64,000 bases of DNA from Streptosporangium violaceochromogenes (GTDB lineage Bacteria; Actinomycetota; Actinomycetes; Streptosporangiales; Streptosporangiaceae): the NCBI RefSeq assembly GCF_014654615.1, contig NZ_BNBB01000015.1, positions 1 through 64,000 on the forward strand. The letters run 5' to 3'. Made by a program: the position numbers and the translations under genes. The notes below the pieces were generated by a model. The model had not been told where the DNA came from. It saw nothing but the letters and a program-made list of their open reading frames with translations, and ran no database searches. Positions 8,704 through 17,125 of the stretch are shown here, piece by piece (within the stretch, counting starts at the first letter, position 1; the number at the start of each line of letters is the position of its first letter).

Positions 8704-9336
8704 TCATGCGAATCCCTCCCCGCGGGTGATGGTCGGGGGGAGTTGGTCGCCACGGGGCGCGCGATGCTCCAGCGCGTCACGCAACTGCGCCCGGCCGCGA
8801 TGGATGCGGCTGCGGACCGTGCCGAGCTTCACGCCGAGCGTCGCGGCGATCTCCTCGTAGGACAGCCCCTCGATGTCACACAGCACGACGGCCGCGCGGA
8901 ACTCCGGGGCGAGCGCGTCGAGCGCCGCCTGGATGTCGGGCTCCAGGTGACTGTCGTCGTACGCCTGGGCGGGGGACGGCTCGCGCCCGCGCAGCTTCTC
9001 GGCCGCGTCGTCGGCGAGCCCCTCGAACCTGATGCGCTGCCTGCGCCGCGCCATGTCGAGGAACAGGTTGGTGGTGATGCGGTGCAGCCAGCCCTCGAAG
9101 GTGCCGGGAGTGTAGTTGGACAGGGACCGGAAGACCCGGACGAACACCTCCTGAGTGAGGTCCTCGGCGTCGTGGACGCTTCCGGTCAGCCGGTAGGCCA
9201 GTCGATACACCCGGGCGGAGTGGGTCCGGACCACCTCCTCCCAGGTGGGAGGCGTCCATTCGGACACGGGAGTCTCCGCCTGGTGGTCGAGCTCGTCCAC
9301 CGGCACTCCTCTCTCCGGGACCACCGCTATCGCCAT
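8704..9336 (-). CDS. sigE: ECF RNA polymerase sigma factor SigE
   Basis: This is an ECF sigma factor with region 2 ([20 protein letters not shown] and [20 protein letters not shown]) and region 4 ([20 protein letters not shown] and [19 protein letters not shown]). Both are nearly identical to M. tuberculosis SigE. It directs transcription of envelope-stress genes. Order and orientation (divergent methyltransferase, sigE, rseA, htrA, tatB) match the mycobacterial locus. A SigE-type promoter lies upstream at 9405-9432, implying autoregulation. The start is uncertain: ATG 9336 (210 aa) is used here, while in-frame GTG or TTG codons up to 9387 would add up to 17 residues. Confidence 0.95.
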   Translation of the reverse strand: MAIAVVPERGVPVDELDHQAETPVSEWTPPTWEEVVRTHSARVYRLAYRLTGSVHDAEDLTQEVFVRVFRSLSNYTPGTFEGWLHRITTNLFLDMARRRQRIRFEGLADDAAEKLRGREPSPAQAYDDSHLEPDIQAALDALAPEFRAAVVLCDIEGLSYEEIAATLGVKLGTVRSRIHRGRAQLRDALEHRAPRGDQLPPTITRGEGFA

Positions 9337-9404
9337 AGTGCCTGGTTTCGTCCCTTCGTGCGCACTCACTACCTTCAGGACCGGCAAAGGCCGCTTAAAC
9401 CGTG

Positions 9405-9432
9405 CAACGCACCGGGCGTTACATGAGTTCCC
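9405..9432 (-). promoter_or_regulatory. Putative SigE-dependent promoter of the sigE operon
   Basis: Read on the minus strand, GGGAAC (9427-9432) is followed after 18 bp by GTTG (9405-9408). This matches the GGAAC-N18-GTT architecture known for mycobacterial SigE promoters. Transcription would start near 9397, which argues against the TTG start at 9387 for sigE. Confidence 0.65.
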
Positions 9433-9507
9433 GATCGGGCCCGGCTCCCTTAGGCTGCGACCGAACGCCTATATCACTGTGTACGGAGAAAGCGGGAGGA
9501 GAGGCCG

Positions 9508-10158
9508 ATGGCAGAGACGCAGCCAAGTCCGTTGGAGGCCACTCTGGCCTATGCCGAGGAGTTCCACACAGAGGACGAGGTGCTGCGGACCGCCCGCCAT
9601 CGCGCCGCGGAGGTGGGGGCGCCCCCGATCCTCCCCGGAGCCGGCGCGGCGCTCTGCTTCCTCGCCACGGCCGTCAACGCCCGCGCCGTCGTGGAGATCG
9701 GCACCGGCTGCGGTGTGTCCGGCCTGTGGCTGTTGCGCGGCATGCGCCAGGACGGCACGCTCACCAGCGTGGACGTGGAGCCCGAGCACCAGCGCCTGGC
9801 GCGGCAGAGTTTCGCCCAGGCCGGCTTCTCCGGGGGCAGGACACGCCTGATCGCCGGCCGCGCCCTGGACGTCCTCCCCCGTCTGTCCGACGGCGGCTAC
9901 GACCTGGTCTTCTGCGACGGGGCCAAACACGAGTACGCCGACTATCTGGCCGAGGCGATCCGCCTGCTGCGCGTGGGCGGCATCGTGGTCTTCGACGGCG
10001 CGCTGGGGAACCACCGGGTCGCCGACCCCGTACGGCGGGACCCCGACACCGTCGCCGTCCGGGAGCTGGGCAAGCTGGTCCGCTCCGACGAACGGCTGCG
10101 CCCGCTGATGATCCCCCTCGGCGACGGCGTCCTGGCGGCCGTCAGGCTGAGCGACTAG
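9508..10158 (+). CDS. SAM-dependent O-methyltransferase (family 3, Rv1220c-like)
   Basis: The 216-aa protein is a class I methyltransferase of the caffeoyl-CoA/catechol O-methyltransferase type. Motif I is VVEIGTGCGVSGLWL, the acidic ribose-binding residue lies in LTSVDVEPEH, and YDLVFCDGAKHEY carries the metal/catalytic region. The substrate is unknown. It is divergent from sigE, exactly as Rv1220c is from sigE in M. tuberculosis, so the two promoters share the 9337-9507 region. A GGAGGAGAGG box precedes the ATG. Confidence 0.88.
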   Translation: MAETQPSPLEATLAYAEEFHTEDEVLRTARHRAAEVGAPPILPGAGAALCFLATAVNARAVVEIGTGCGVSGLWLLRGMRQDGTLTSVDVEPEHQRLARQSFAQAGFSGGRTRLIAGRALDVLPRLSDGGYDLVFCDGAKHEYADYLAEAIRLLRVGGIVVFDGALGNHRVADPVRRDPDTVAVRELGKLVRSDERLRPLMIPLGDGVLAAVRLSD

Positions 10159-10175
10159 AACCGGCGGCCGGCACC

Positions 10176-10199
10176 GGCCGTCACGCCGCGCGGACGGCC
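10176..10199. terminator. Possible bidirectional terminator
   Basis: A GGCCGTC/GACGGCC inverted repeat (10176-10182, 10193-10199) lies between the convergent methyltransferase and pepA genes. The stem is only 7 bp, so support is weak. Confidence 0.3.
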
Positions 10200-10232
10200 C
10201 CGGCCGCCGTACCGGAGGGGTGGCCCGGCTCG

Positions 10233-11744
10233 TCACACCGGGTGGCCGGTGCCGTCGGAGAGCCACTCCAGCAGCAGGCGCACGCCGTAGCCTGTCGCGC
10301 CCTTGCTGACGACGCCCTCGTCGGCGGTGCTGCGGCCGACCCCGGCGATGTCCAGGTGCGCCCAGGGCCGCCCTCCCGTGAACTCCCGCAGGAACAGCGC
10401 CGCGGTGATCGAACCCGCGCCGTAGGTCGACCCGGACTCGATGTTGGCGAGGTCTGCCACCCCCGACTCCAGCGCCGGCACGTAGTCCTCGACCAGAGGC
10501 ATCCGCCAGAGACGGTCGCCGCTGCTCTCGCCCGCCCGGGAAAGCTCGGCGGCCAGGGCGTCGTCGGAGGCGAAGACGGCACCGAGACCCTTGCCGAGGG
10601 CGATGCCGATCGCCCCGGTCAGCGTGGCGATGTCCACCACGACGTCGGGGTCCAGTTCGGCGTCGGCGTAGGCCAGCGCGTCGGCCATCACCAGCCGGCC
10701 CTCGGCGTCGGTGTTGAGCACCTCGACGGTGCGCCCGCCGTACTGCGTGATCACGTCGGAGGGGCGCTGCGCCGTCCCCGAGAAGGCGTTCTCCGCCGCG
10801 GCGATCAGGCCGGTGACGCGGACCGGGACGTTCAGGCGGGCCAGCGCGCCGATGACCGCGATGACGGCCGCGCCGCCGGCCATGTCGGTCTTCATGAACT
10901 TCATGTTCTCGGTCGGCTTGAGCGACAGGCCGCCGGTGTCGTAGGTGATGCCCTTGCCCACCAGGACCACGTGCCTGGTCGCCCCCTCGGGGGTGTAGGA
11001 GAGCTCGATCAGCCTCGGCGGGCTCACCGACCCCCGCCCGACGGCCAGGATGCCGCCGAACCCCCCGGCCCGCAGCTCGTCCTCACCGCGCACGCGCGCA
11101 CGGGTCCGGCCGTTCCCGCCGTCCAGGACGTGCTCGACCGCGCGGTCGGCGAGCCAGGCGGGGGTCTTGACGGAGGAGGGCGTGTTGGCCAGGTCCCGGG
11201 CGAACGCGACGGCCGAGGCCACCGTCTCCCCCCTCGCGACCTCGGCCGCGACCCCCTCCCCGACGAACTCGACCCGGACCGCGGGTGTGGACCTGGCCTC
11301 GCCGATCCGGAAGGTGTAGGTGGCGAGCAGCGCGCCCTCCACGAGCGCGGCCACCGGCCCCTCCGGCAGGACGATCCTGATCGCGTCCCTGCCCTTGCCC
11401 CTGCGGGCCACCGCGGCCCCGGCCCTGCGCAGGGCGGCGGCGCCGCCGTCCCCGATCCCGTAGAGCAGCACCCGGCCGACGGTCTCACCGTCGGCGACGG
11501 GAACCTCGACGATCTCCCCCGCCTCCCCCTTGGCCTCGTAGTGGGCCAGCAGCGCGGCGGCGGGCACCGGCAGCGCGACCTCGGGGGCGAGGTCCGCGCC
11601 GAAGGGGACCGCGAGCAGCCCGCTCCCCCCCGTGACCGGGGGCGGCGTGTCCCCTCCACCCTCGGGAACGGGCCCGTCCTGTCCGAGGGGCGTGTTCCGT
11701 CCGAGGGGAACGCGGGGCAGCAGCACGTACGGGGAGATGGGCAT
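10233..11744 (-). CDS. pepA: Leucyl aminopeptidase (M17, PepA)
   Basis: The protein is 503 aa, normal for M17. The N-terminal macro-like domain (about 1-175) is followed by the catalytic domain with the two-metal and active-site motifs LVGKGITYDTGGLSLKP, MKTDMAGGAAV and the family signature NTDAEGRL. It removes N-terminal residues from peptides as a cytoplasmic hexamer. TGGAG six bases before the ATG at 11744 supports this start. An extension to 11801 would add a sequence that is not conserved in the family. Confidence 0.95.
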   Translation of the reverse strand: MPISPYVLLPRVPLGRNTPLGQDGPVPEGGGDTPPPVTGGSGLLAVPFGADLAPEVALPVPAAALLAHYEAKGEAGEIVEVPVADGETVGRVLLYGIGDGGAAALRRAGAAVARRGKGRDAIRIVLPEGPVAALVEGALLATYTFRIGEARSTPAVRVEFVGEGVAAEVARGETVASAVAFARDLANTPSSVKTPAWLADRAVEHVLDGGNGRTRARVRGEDELRAGGFGGILAVGRGSVSPPRLIELSYTPEGATRHVVLVGKGITYDTGGLSLKPTENMKFMKTDMAGGAAVIAVIGALARLNVPVRVTGLIAAAENAFSGTAQRPSDVITQYGGRTVEVLNTDAEGRLVMADALAYADAELDPDVVVDIATLTGAIGIALGKGLGAVFASDDALAAELSRAGESSGDRLWRMPLVEDYVPALESGVADLANIESGSTYGAGSITAALFLREFTGGRPWAHLDIAGVGRSTADEGVVSKGATGYGVRLLLEWLSDGTGHPV

Positions 11745-11921
11745 GTGGACTCCAGTCGTCAGCCGGGAAGAACACCGCGGCCCTGGCGCGAGCCACCACA
11801 AGGGCGGTCCGGCGGCCAGGGCCGTGCGTCGGCCGGGATCGCGCGGGCCACGGCGGACGGCACGCCCTGGGAGCGGGATCGGATCGGGCCCGGCCTTCTA
11901 CATCTGGTCTTCAGGTCGGGG

Positions 11922-12089
11922 TCAGACGACGACCTTCTTCAGTTCCTCACCAAGGGCGCCGGCCTCGTCCGCCGAGAGTTCGACGACGAGCCGGCCGCCA
12001 CCCTCCAGGGGAACCCGCATGACGATGCCCCTGCCTTCCTTGACGACCTCCAGCGGACCATCACCGGTCCTCGGCTTCATAGCCGCCAT
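11922..12089 (-). CDS. DUF3117 domain small protein
   Basis: The 55-aa protein begins MAAMKPRTGDGPLEVVKEGR and continues through GIVMRVPLEGGGRLVVELSA. This is the near-invariant DUF3117 sequence of actinobacteria (Rv1211 in M. tuberculosis). It is probably a small beta-rich protein; its role is unknown. A GGAAGGG box sits eight bases before the ATG at 12089. An upstream in-frame extension to 12155 is not family-like. Its place next to tag and the DivIVA-domain gene is conserved. Confidence 0.9.
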   Translation of the reverse strand: MAAMKPRTGDGPLEVVKEGRGIVMRVPLEGGGRLVVELSADEAGALGEELKKVVV

Positions 12090-12576
12090 GCGTGTATCCC
12101 TTCCTGCTTCGGGCTCCGGATCTCCGACTGACCCGAGGGTGGCCGACGCATTCACGTCTTCTGTGATGTCCTATTATCCCGTCTCCGCGCGGGGAATGGG
12201 AACGATCAGTCTCAGCATCGACTCATCGGGCAATCAAGACCGCCGCCCTAGCTCCCTTGGACGGCCAAGCCCGTCTTGGCGAACATCCGTGCGAGCCCGC
12301 CCGTCCCGCGGAGCGGACGCCGGCGGCGCGGGAACCGCCCCGCGACCGCGACAGCCCCGGTCAGCCCGCATCCGGCGCCGGACTCACCATCTGGGCCGCC
12401 GGTGCCGTCGCCCAGGCCCCGGTACGGCGAAGCGGCCGGCTCCTCCCGCGGAGCGGGCCGCGGGGCAGCCCGTGGACGCACGCGGCGTCCCGGCGGGAGG
12501 GCACCGAGAATTTACCGAGTTGGGACGATCTCCTGGCCTCGGCACCGCCCCGCGCCGGGGCCACGGCCGGGGATTC
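12090..12576 (-). other. Intergenic region upstream of the DUF3117 gene
   Basis: No gene is supported in these 487 bp. Several short frames exist on both strands but are Arg/Pro/Gly-rich, as expected from random GC-rich DNA, and lack an SD. Near 12170-12185 the minus strand reads GGGATAATAGG, a plausible -10 element for the DUF3117 gene. Confidence 0.4.
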
Positions 12577-13122
12577 TCAGCGGCCCTCGCGGACCCAGCA
12601 GTCGGCCACGTGGTCGTTGACCAGGCCGATGGCCTGCATCAGCGCGTACGCCGTGGTCGGGCCGACGAAGCGGAAGCCGCGCGCCCGCAGCTCCGCCGAC
12701 AGCGCCCGGGAGCCGGAGGTGTGGGCCGGTACGTCGGCGAGGGTCGCCGGTATGGGCGAACCGGGGTCGGCGTGCCGCCAGACGAGGTCGGACAGGCCCA
12801 CGTCGAGGGCGACCACGGCGTTGGCGATCGCGGCCTCGATCTTCGCCCGGTTGCGGACGATGCCCGGATCGGCGAGCAGGCGCTCGACGTCGGCGGGGCC
12901 GAAGGCGGCCACCGCGGGGATGGAGAACCCGGCGAAGGCCTTCCGGAAGTTCTCCCTCTTGCGCAGGATCGTGATCCAGGACAGGCCTGACTGGAACGCC
13001 TCCAGGGTGAGCCGCTCGAACACCCGGTCGTCGCCGACGACCGGGCGCCCCCACTCTTCGTCGTGGTAGGCGACGTAGTCGGGGGCCGAGCCCACCCACC
13101 CACACCGTACGGGCTCCGTCAC
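12577..13122 (-). CDS. tag: DNA-3-methyladenine glycosylase I (Tag)
   Basis: The 181-aa protein shows the Tag family features: RCGWVGSAPDYVAYHDEEWG at the N-terminus, with Cys and His of the zinc snap, and WITILRKRENFRKAFAGF. It also has a helix-hairpin region (VRNRAKIEAAIANA) and a C-terminal Cys/His pair in LVNDHVADCW. Tag removes 3-methyladenine from alkylated DNA as the first step of base excision repair. Its start overlaps the stop of the DivIVA-domain gene by 4 bp, as in the Rv1209-tagA pair. Confidence 0.95.
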   Translation of the reverse strand: MTEPVRCGWVGSAPDYVAYHDEEWGRPVVGDDRVFERLTLEAFQSGLSWITILRKRENFRKAFAGFSIPAVAAFGPADVERLLADPGIVRNRAKIEAAIANAVVALDVGLSDLVWRHADPGSPIPATLADVPAHTSGSRALSAELRARGFRFVGPTTAYALMQAIGLVNDHVADCWVREGR

Positions 13123-13646
13123 GCGCTCTCCTCCACCTCCGGGGCCGCCCGCCGCTCCCCCTCGCCCTCGGCCTTCTCCGCCTCCGGGGCCGCCCGCCGC
13201 TCATCCTCCCAGTCGCCGAAGGACTCCGGCGGCGCCGGCGGCGGCCCGGGGGGCTCTTCCGGCCCCTCGGGCTCGTGCTCGGTGCGCGGGGCGGCGGACG
13301 GGCCGGTGTGAACCTCCCGGCGTGACTGGAGACCGGCCGAGAGCATCTCCGTCACCCGCTGCTCCAGGACGGCGATCCTGGTGTCGCGCTCGCTCAGCGC
13401 CCTCGCGACGCGGTCCAGCGTCTCGTCCACGCTCTGCGTGTGGTAGCCGACGAGGCTCACCGGGAGCTGAAGGGCCATGAAGTCGGCGGCGCCGAGCCGT
13501 TCGGCGTCGGGCAGGGCCAGCGGGGGGACGTCGGGGACGAACTCCGCCATCTCACCACCGTGGCCCATGGCGACCGCCACAGCACCGGCGAGGATGACTG
13601 CGGCGGCGAGGGCGAGGACGACCAGCACATACGAATCGTGCCACAA
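13119..13646 (-). CDS. DivIVA-domain membrane protein
   Basis: The 175-aa protein has an N-terminal membrane helix (VLVVLALAAAVILAGAVAVAM). A short DivIVA-like segment (LPVSLVGYHTQSVDETLDRV) leads into a coiled-coil helix (ALSERDTRIAVLEQRVTEM). The tail is acidic and Pro/Glu-rich with two copies of ERRAAPE. It resembles Rv1209 by position and architecture and may have an envelope or polarity role. It is coupled to tag by a 4-bp overlap. Confidence 0.8.
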   Translation of the reverse strand: MWHDSYVLVVLALAAAVILAGAVAVAMGHGGEMAEFVPDVPPLALPDAERLGAADFMALQLPVSLVGYHTQSVDETLDRVARALSERDTRIAVLEQRVTEMLSAGLQSRREVHTGPSAAPRTEHEPEGPEEPPGPPPAPPESFGDWEDERRAAPEAEKAEGEGERRAAPEVEESA

Positions 13647-13723
13647 CTCCCCCTGACCTAGGATCGGCTCTCGACCTCCTCATCACGGCCGGAGCCGGGG
13701 GTCTTCACGCTCAAGGAGTTTCG

Positions 13724-14071
13724 ATGACCGCTCTCCTGGTTCTGGGACCCGACGACCCGGGGGACCCCTCCTGGGCCGAGGCCGGCTCGATCGCCGAGGT
13801 CGAGGAGCTGGTCCGGGCCGGGCGCACCGTCGTGGTCACGCCCGCCGCGCTCGTCCGCGCCCGTCCCGACGGCGACCCCGGGCACCCGCCGGGCGAGTCC
13901 GGCGACCTCTGCGAGGAGGCCGCCGAGCTCGCCGCGGCCTCGGTCTGCGCCTGGGCCGGCGCCCGGGTCTTCCGCACCACCCGCCCCGGCCAGGTGAGGC
14001 TCGCGGTCGAGATGACCGAGTCGCTGGCCGGGCGGCGGCCGCCCACGCTAACCCGCCGTGGTCTCGCCTAG
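13724..14071 (+). CDS. Short protein resembling the C-terminal third of dihydropteroate synthase
   Basis: The 115-aa protein starts at an ATG with a clear AAGGAG box. ELVRAGRTVVVTPAALVRA and WAGARVFRTTRPGQVRLAVE can be laid over the end of dihydropteroate synthase (the LV-x-SRKSFL strand, then GARxxRVHDV). The catalytic Lys/Arg of the SRKSFL-type loop and the RVHDV residues are missing. In M. tuberculosis folP2 sits in this neighbourhood. It is inferred to be a decayed or repurposed folP fragment without enzyme activity. The homology is judged by eye, so it could be an unrelated small protein. Its 3' end overlaps the convergent LOG gene by 24 bp. Confidence 0.6.
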   Translation: MTALLVLGPDDPGDPSWAEAGSIAEVEELVRAGRTVVVTPAALVRARPDGDPGHPPGESGDLCEEAAELAAASVCAWAGARVFRTTRPGQVRLAVEMTESLAGRRPPTLTRRGLA

Positions 14072-14635
14072 CTCCTCGGGGCTGGGCGTCAGGTGGGTGG
14101 TCCTCTTCTCCAGGAGCCGGAACGCCTCCTCGACCGTGGTGGTCCAGGAGATCGCGTCGAAGACGTCGGGCCGGGTGAAACCCGCCTCGTGCATGCCCGT
14201 CACCAGGGTCCGCAGCGGCTCGTACAGGCCCCAGGGGTCGAGGACCACCAGCGGTCTGTCGTGCAGGCCGAGCGTGCGGGCCGTCCAGATCTCGAACAGC
14301 TCCTCCAGCGTCCCGATGCCGCCGGGCAGCACGAGGAAGGCGTCGGATCGGGAGTCCATGACACCTTTGCGCTCGCGCATGCCGGCGGTGACGATCAGCT
14401 CGTCGGAGTCGCCGTCGGCGATCTCGACGTCCACCATGCTCTGGGGGATCACCCCGACCGTACGGCCGCCGCCCGCCCGGACCGCCCTGGCCACCGCCCC
14501 CATGCAGGAGATCCTGGCGCCCCCGCTGACCAGGGAGTGACCGCGCCGGGCGAGTTCGGTCCCGACCTCCTCGGCCAGGGTGAGGTACGTGGCGGGAATC
14601 CTCTGGCTGGACGCCAGGAACACACATATGAACAC
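14048..14635 (-). CDS. LOG-family (TIGR00730) phosphoribohydrolase-like protein
   Basis: The 195-aa protein has a Rossmann-like fold with the LOG signatures: SGGARISCMGAVA, GMRERKGVM (usually MHxRK) and PGGIGTLEE. LOG enzymes release the base from nucleoside 5'-monophosphates, as in cytokinin activation in plants; in bacteria the physiological substrate is often unknown. The next gene on this strand (14705-15508) is also LOG-family but of a longer subfamily. The two lie 69 bp apart and may have arisen separately. Confidence 0.88.
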   Translation of the reverse strand: MFICVFLASSQRIPATYLTLAEEVGTELARRGHSLVSGGARISCMGAVARAVRAGGGRTVGVIPQSMVDVEIADGDSDELIVTAGMRERKGVMDSRSDAFLVLPGGIGTLEELFEIWTARTLGLHDRPLVVLDPWGLYEPLRTLVTGMHEAGFTRPDVFDAISWTTTVEEAFRLLEKRTTHLTPSPEELGETTAG

Positions 14636-14704
14636 GGATGCACCCTATTCAACATCGCCCGGCGCGGCCCAGCGTCGTCCGGCGCCGCCAGGCGCCGTGC
14701 GGCG

Positions 14705-15508
14705 TCACTCGGCGTCGGCGACCGTGTTCCAGACCGCCTCGCGCTCCCCGCGGGTCCGGGCCCCCCGGCCACGGTCGGCGTCGACGATGATCCGTACGGC
14801 CTCGTCCACGCTGTCGGTGAGCTGGATGAGGTTCACGTCCGCCGAGGAGATCTTGCCGGTCTTCACCAGGGTCGTCCTGATCCACTCGATCAGCCCCTCC
14901 CAGAACTCCGTGCCCATCAGCACCACGGGGAAGGAGGTGACCTTGTGCGTCTGGACGAGGGTCAGCGCCTCGAACAGCTCGTCCAGCGTGCCGAAGCCGC
15001 CCGGCAGGGCGACGAAGCCGCAGGCGTATTTCACGAACATGGTCTTGCGCACGAAGAAGTAGCGGAATTCGATGCCGAGGTCCACGTACTCGTTCATGCT
15101 CTGCTCGAAGGGCAGCTCGATGCCCAGGCCGACGGAGACCCCGCCCGCCTCTCTGGCCCCCCTGTTGGCCGCCGCCATGCAGCCGGGCCCGCCGCCGGTG
15201 ATCACGGCGTATCCCGCCTCCGACAGCTTCCGGCCGAGCTGGACACCCGTCTCGTACTCGGGTGAGCCCTCGGGGGTGCGCGCGGACCCGAACACGGTCA
15301 CCGCCTGAGGGAGCTCCGCGAGCTGCCCGAACCCCTCCACGAACTCGGCCTGGATGCGCATGACCCGCCAGGGGTCCATGTGCAGCCACTCGGCCGGACC
15401 TCTACGGTCGAGAAGCCGCTGGTCGTAGGTGGAGTCGGAGACGAGACGGCCTCGGACGACCGAGGCTCCCTGGCGGCGTTCCGGACGTGTCTTCCTCATG
15501 CCGAACAC
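14705..15508 (-). CDS. LOG-family protein, long form (Rv1205-like)
   Basis: This 267-aa LOG-family protein has an N-terminal extension (about 60 residues, basic then WLHMDPWRVMRIQAEF). The core follows: VTVFGSARTPEGSPEYE, GGGPGCMAAANRGA, RKTMFVKYA and PGGFGTLDE. It matches the subfamily of M. tuberculosis Rv1205, a cytokinin-type phosphoribohydrolase linked to proteasome phenotypes. The GTG at 15508 or the ATG three codons later may start it; no strong SD is present. Confidence 0.9.
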   Translation of the reverse strand: MFGMRKTRPERRQGASVVRGRLVSDSTYDQRLLDRRGPAEWLHMDPWRVMRIQAEFVEGFGQLAELPQAVTVFGSARTPEGSPEYETGVQLGRKLSEAGYAVITGGGPGCMAAANRGAREAGGVSVGLGIELPFEQSMNEYVDLGIEFRYFFVRKTMFVKYACGFVALPGGFGTLDELFEALTLVQTHKVTSFPVVLMGTEFWEGLIEWIRTTLVKTGKISSADVNLIQLTDSVDEAVRIIVDADRGRGARTRGEREAVWNTVADAE

Positions 15509-15609
15509 GCTAGCGCCGGAATCAGAAAAATCTTGAAAAGTCCATCGGTTTTCCGGGAACCGGATTTACGGACCCCCGCGTCTAACTGCCGAGGGTGCTG
15601 CTCGGGACT

Positions 15610-15655
15610 GAAAGTGGCCTTCCCCGCCTAATGGCCGGCGAGGAAGGCCACTTTC
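15610..15655. terminator. Terminator downstream of dapE
   Basis: A long hairpin with 19-bp arms (15610-15628 and 15637-15655), one mismatch and an 8-nt loop lies 71 bp beyond the dapE stop. Confidence 0.7.
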
Positions 15656-15725
15656 ATTTACGCCCCGGCCGAGGCCCGTCCCCCAGGAGACCGCAGGCGC
15701 CCCACCTCCCGGGCAGTGCGGCGGG

Positions 15726-16799
15726 TCAGCCGGGCGGCGCCTCCAGCCAGCCGCGCATCCCGCGCTCACAGGCGGCGATTTTCTCCAGCGCCACGAACTC
15801 CCCGCGCTGATGCGCGAGGTTCGGGTCGCCCGGACCGTAATTCACCGCGGGGACGCCGAGCGCGGAGAAGAGCGAGACGTCGGTCCAGCCGAGCTTGGCC
15901 CGCGGCGCACCGCCGACGGCCGCGAGGAAGGCCTCCGCCACGGGGTGGGTCAGGCCCGGCCGGGCGGCGGGGGCCCCGTCGGTGAACCGCACCTCGAACC
16001 CGTCGAACACCTCGGCCACGTGCGTCCGGGCGGCCTCAAGCGAAAGGTCGGGGGCGAAACGGTAGTTGACGGTCACCACGCACTCGTCGGGGATCACGTT
16101 GCCCGCGACGCCGCCGCGGATTCCCACCGCGTTCAGCCCCTCGTGGTACTCCAGCCCGTCCACGACCGGCCGCCTGGCGCGGTAGGCGCCGAGGATCTCC
16201 AGGACGGCCCCGGCGGCGTGGACGGCGTTCACCCCGAGCCAGGACCTGGCGCTGTGCGCGCGCCTGCCCCGGGTCGTCACCTCCGCACGGAGCGTTCCCT
16301 GGCAGCCGCCCTCGACCTCGCCGTCGGTGGGCTCCATGAGCACCGCGAAGTCCCCGGCGAGCCAGTCCGGGTGGCGGCGGCTGAGCCGCAGCAGGCCGTT
16401 GCGCTCGGCCTCGACCTCCTCGCAGTCGTAGAAGACGTAGGTCACGTCCCTGCCCGGCTCGCGGAGCGCGGCGGCCAGCCTCAGCGCGACCGCGACGCCG
16501 GCCTTCATGTCCGAGGTGCCGCAGCCGTACAGCAGGCCGTCCTGGAGCCGGCTGGGAAGGTTGCCGGCGACCGGGACGGTGTCGAGATGGCCCGCGATCA
16601 CCACCCGCTCGGGACGGCCGAGGGCGGTGCGGGCCACGACCGCCTCGCCGTCACGGTCCACCCGCAGGTGCGGCAGCGCCCGCAGCGCCTCCTCGACCGC
16701 GTCCGCCAGCGCCTTCTCGTCGCCGCTGACCGACTCGACGTCCACGATGCGCGCGGTGAGCGCCCCGACGTCCTGTGTGAGATCCAGACGCGTACTCAT
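15726..16799 (-). CDS. dapE: Succinyl-diaminopimelate desuccinylase
   Basis: This 357-aa M20-family metalloenzyme shows the zinc ligands and catalytic residues in order: VVIAGHLDTVP (His and base-linked Asp), GTSDMKAGVA (Asp), YDCEEVEAERN (catalytic Glu and ligand Glu), LMEPTDG, and a late His in NLAHQRGE. A dimerisation domain sits between. It hydrolyses N-succinyl-LL-diaminopimelate to LL-DAP and succinate for lysine and peptidoglycan synthesis. dapD and dapC follow within 4 kb, so three enzymes of the succinylase branch cluster here. Confidence 0.95.
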   Translation of the reverse strand: MSTRLDLTQDVGALTARIVDVESVSGDEKALADAVEEALRALPHLRVDRDGEAVVARTALGRPERVVIAGHLDTVPVAGNLPSRLQDGLLYGCGTSDMKAGVAVALRLAAALREPGRDVTYVFYDCEEVEAERNGLLRLSRRHPDWLAGDFAVLMEPTDGEVEGGCQGTLRAEVTTRGRRAHSARSWLGVNAVHAAGAVLEILGAYRARRPVVDGLEYHEGLNAVGIRGGVAGNVIPDECVVTVNYRFAPDLSLEAARTHVAEVFDGFEVRFTDGAPAARPGLTHPVAEAFLAAVGGAPRAKLGWTDVSLFSALGVPAVNYGPGDPNLAHQRGEFVALEKIAACERGMRGWLEAPPG

Positions 16800-16841
16800 G
16801 GTCGCGACCCTATCCCCGGCCGCGGGTTTTCACTGGAAGGC

Positions 16842-17034
16842 GTGTCGCGCATCGGCGACCTGGCGACACCGGACGGGGTCACGACCAGGACGGTCCGTCA
16901 CCACCAGGTGGGCCTGCTCACCGAGCCGTCCCGGACCTTTTCGGGCCACCGGCTGTACGGCATGGCCGACGTGGTCCGGCTGATCAGGATCCGGCGGCAG
17001 CGGGCCATGCCCGCCGAGCTGCGGCACACCGGCT
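16842..17034 (+). pseudogene. N-terminal fragment of a MerR-family regulator (relic)
   Basis: A GTG with a GGAAGG box opens a frame whose first 60 residues look like a MerR DNA-binding domain. SRIGDLATPDGVTTRTVRHH aligns with the usual IGELA..tGVs.rTlRyYE pattern, followed by GLLTEPSRTFSGHRLYGMAD (GLL-p-R-x-s-G-y-R-x-Y) and VVRLIRIRRQRAMP. The dimerisation helix and any effector domain are missing. The frame then runs without a stop into the antisense of dapD. It is inferred to be a truncated relic, located between dapE and dapD in what would otherwise be a 326-bp gap. Confidence 0.65.
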
Positions 17035-17125
17035 CCGCCCCGGGCGGCGGCCCGGCGGGGATCGTTCCGGGAACGGCCGCGGCGGGCACCCTGCCCACCC
17101 GCCCAGCGCAGGGTGATCGGGCCGG

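Noticed and set aside
12248..12481. Small minus-strand gene upstream of the DUF3117 gene
   Set aside because: The product is Arg/Pro/Gly-rich low-information sequence without an SD or homologue-like pattern.
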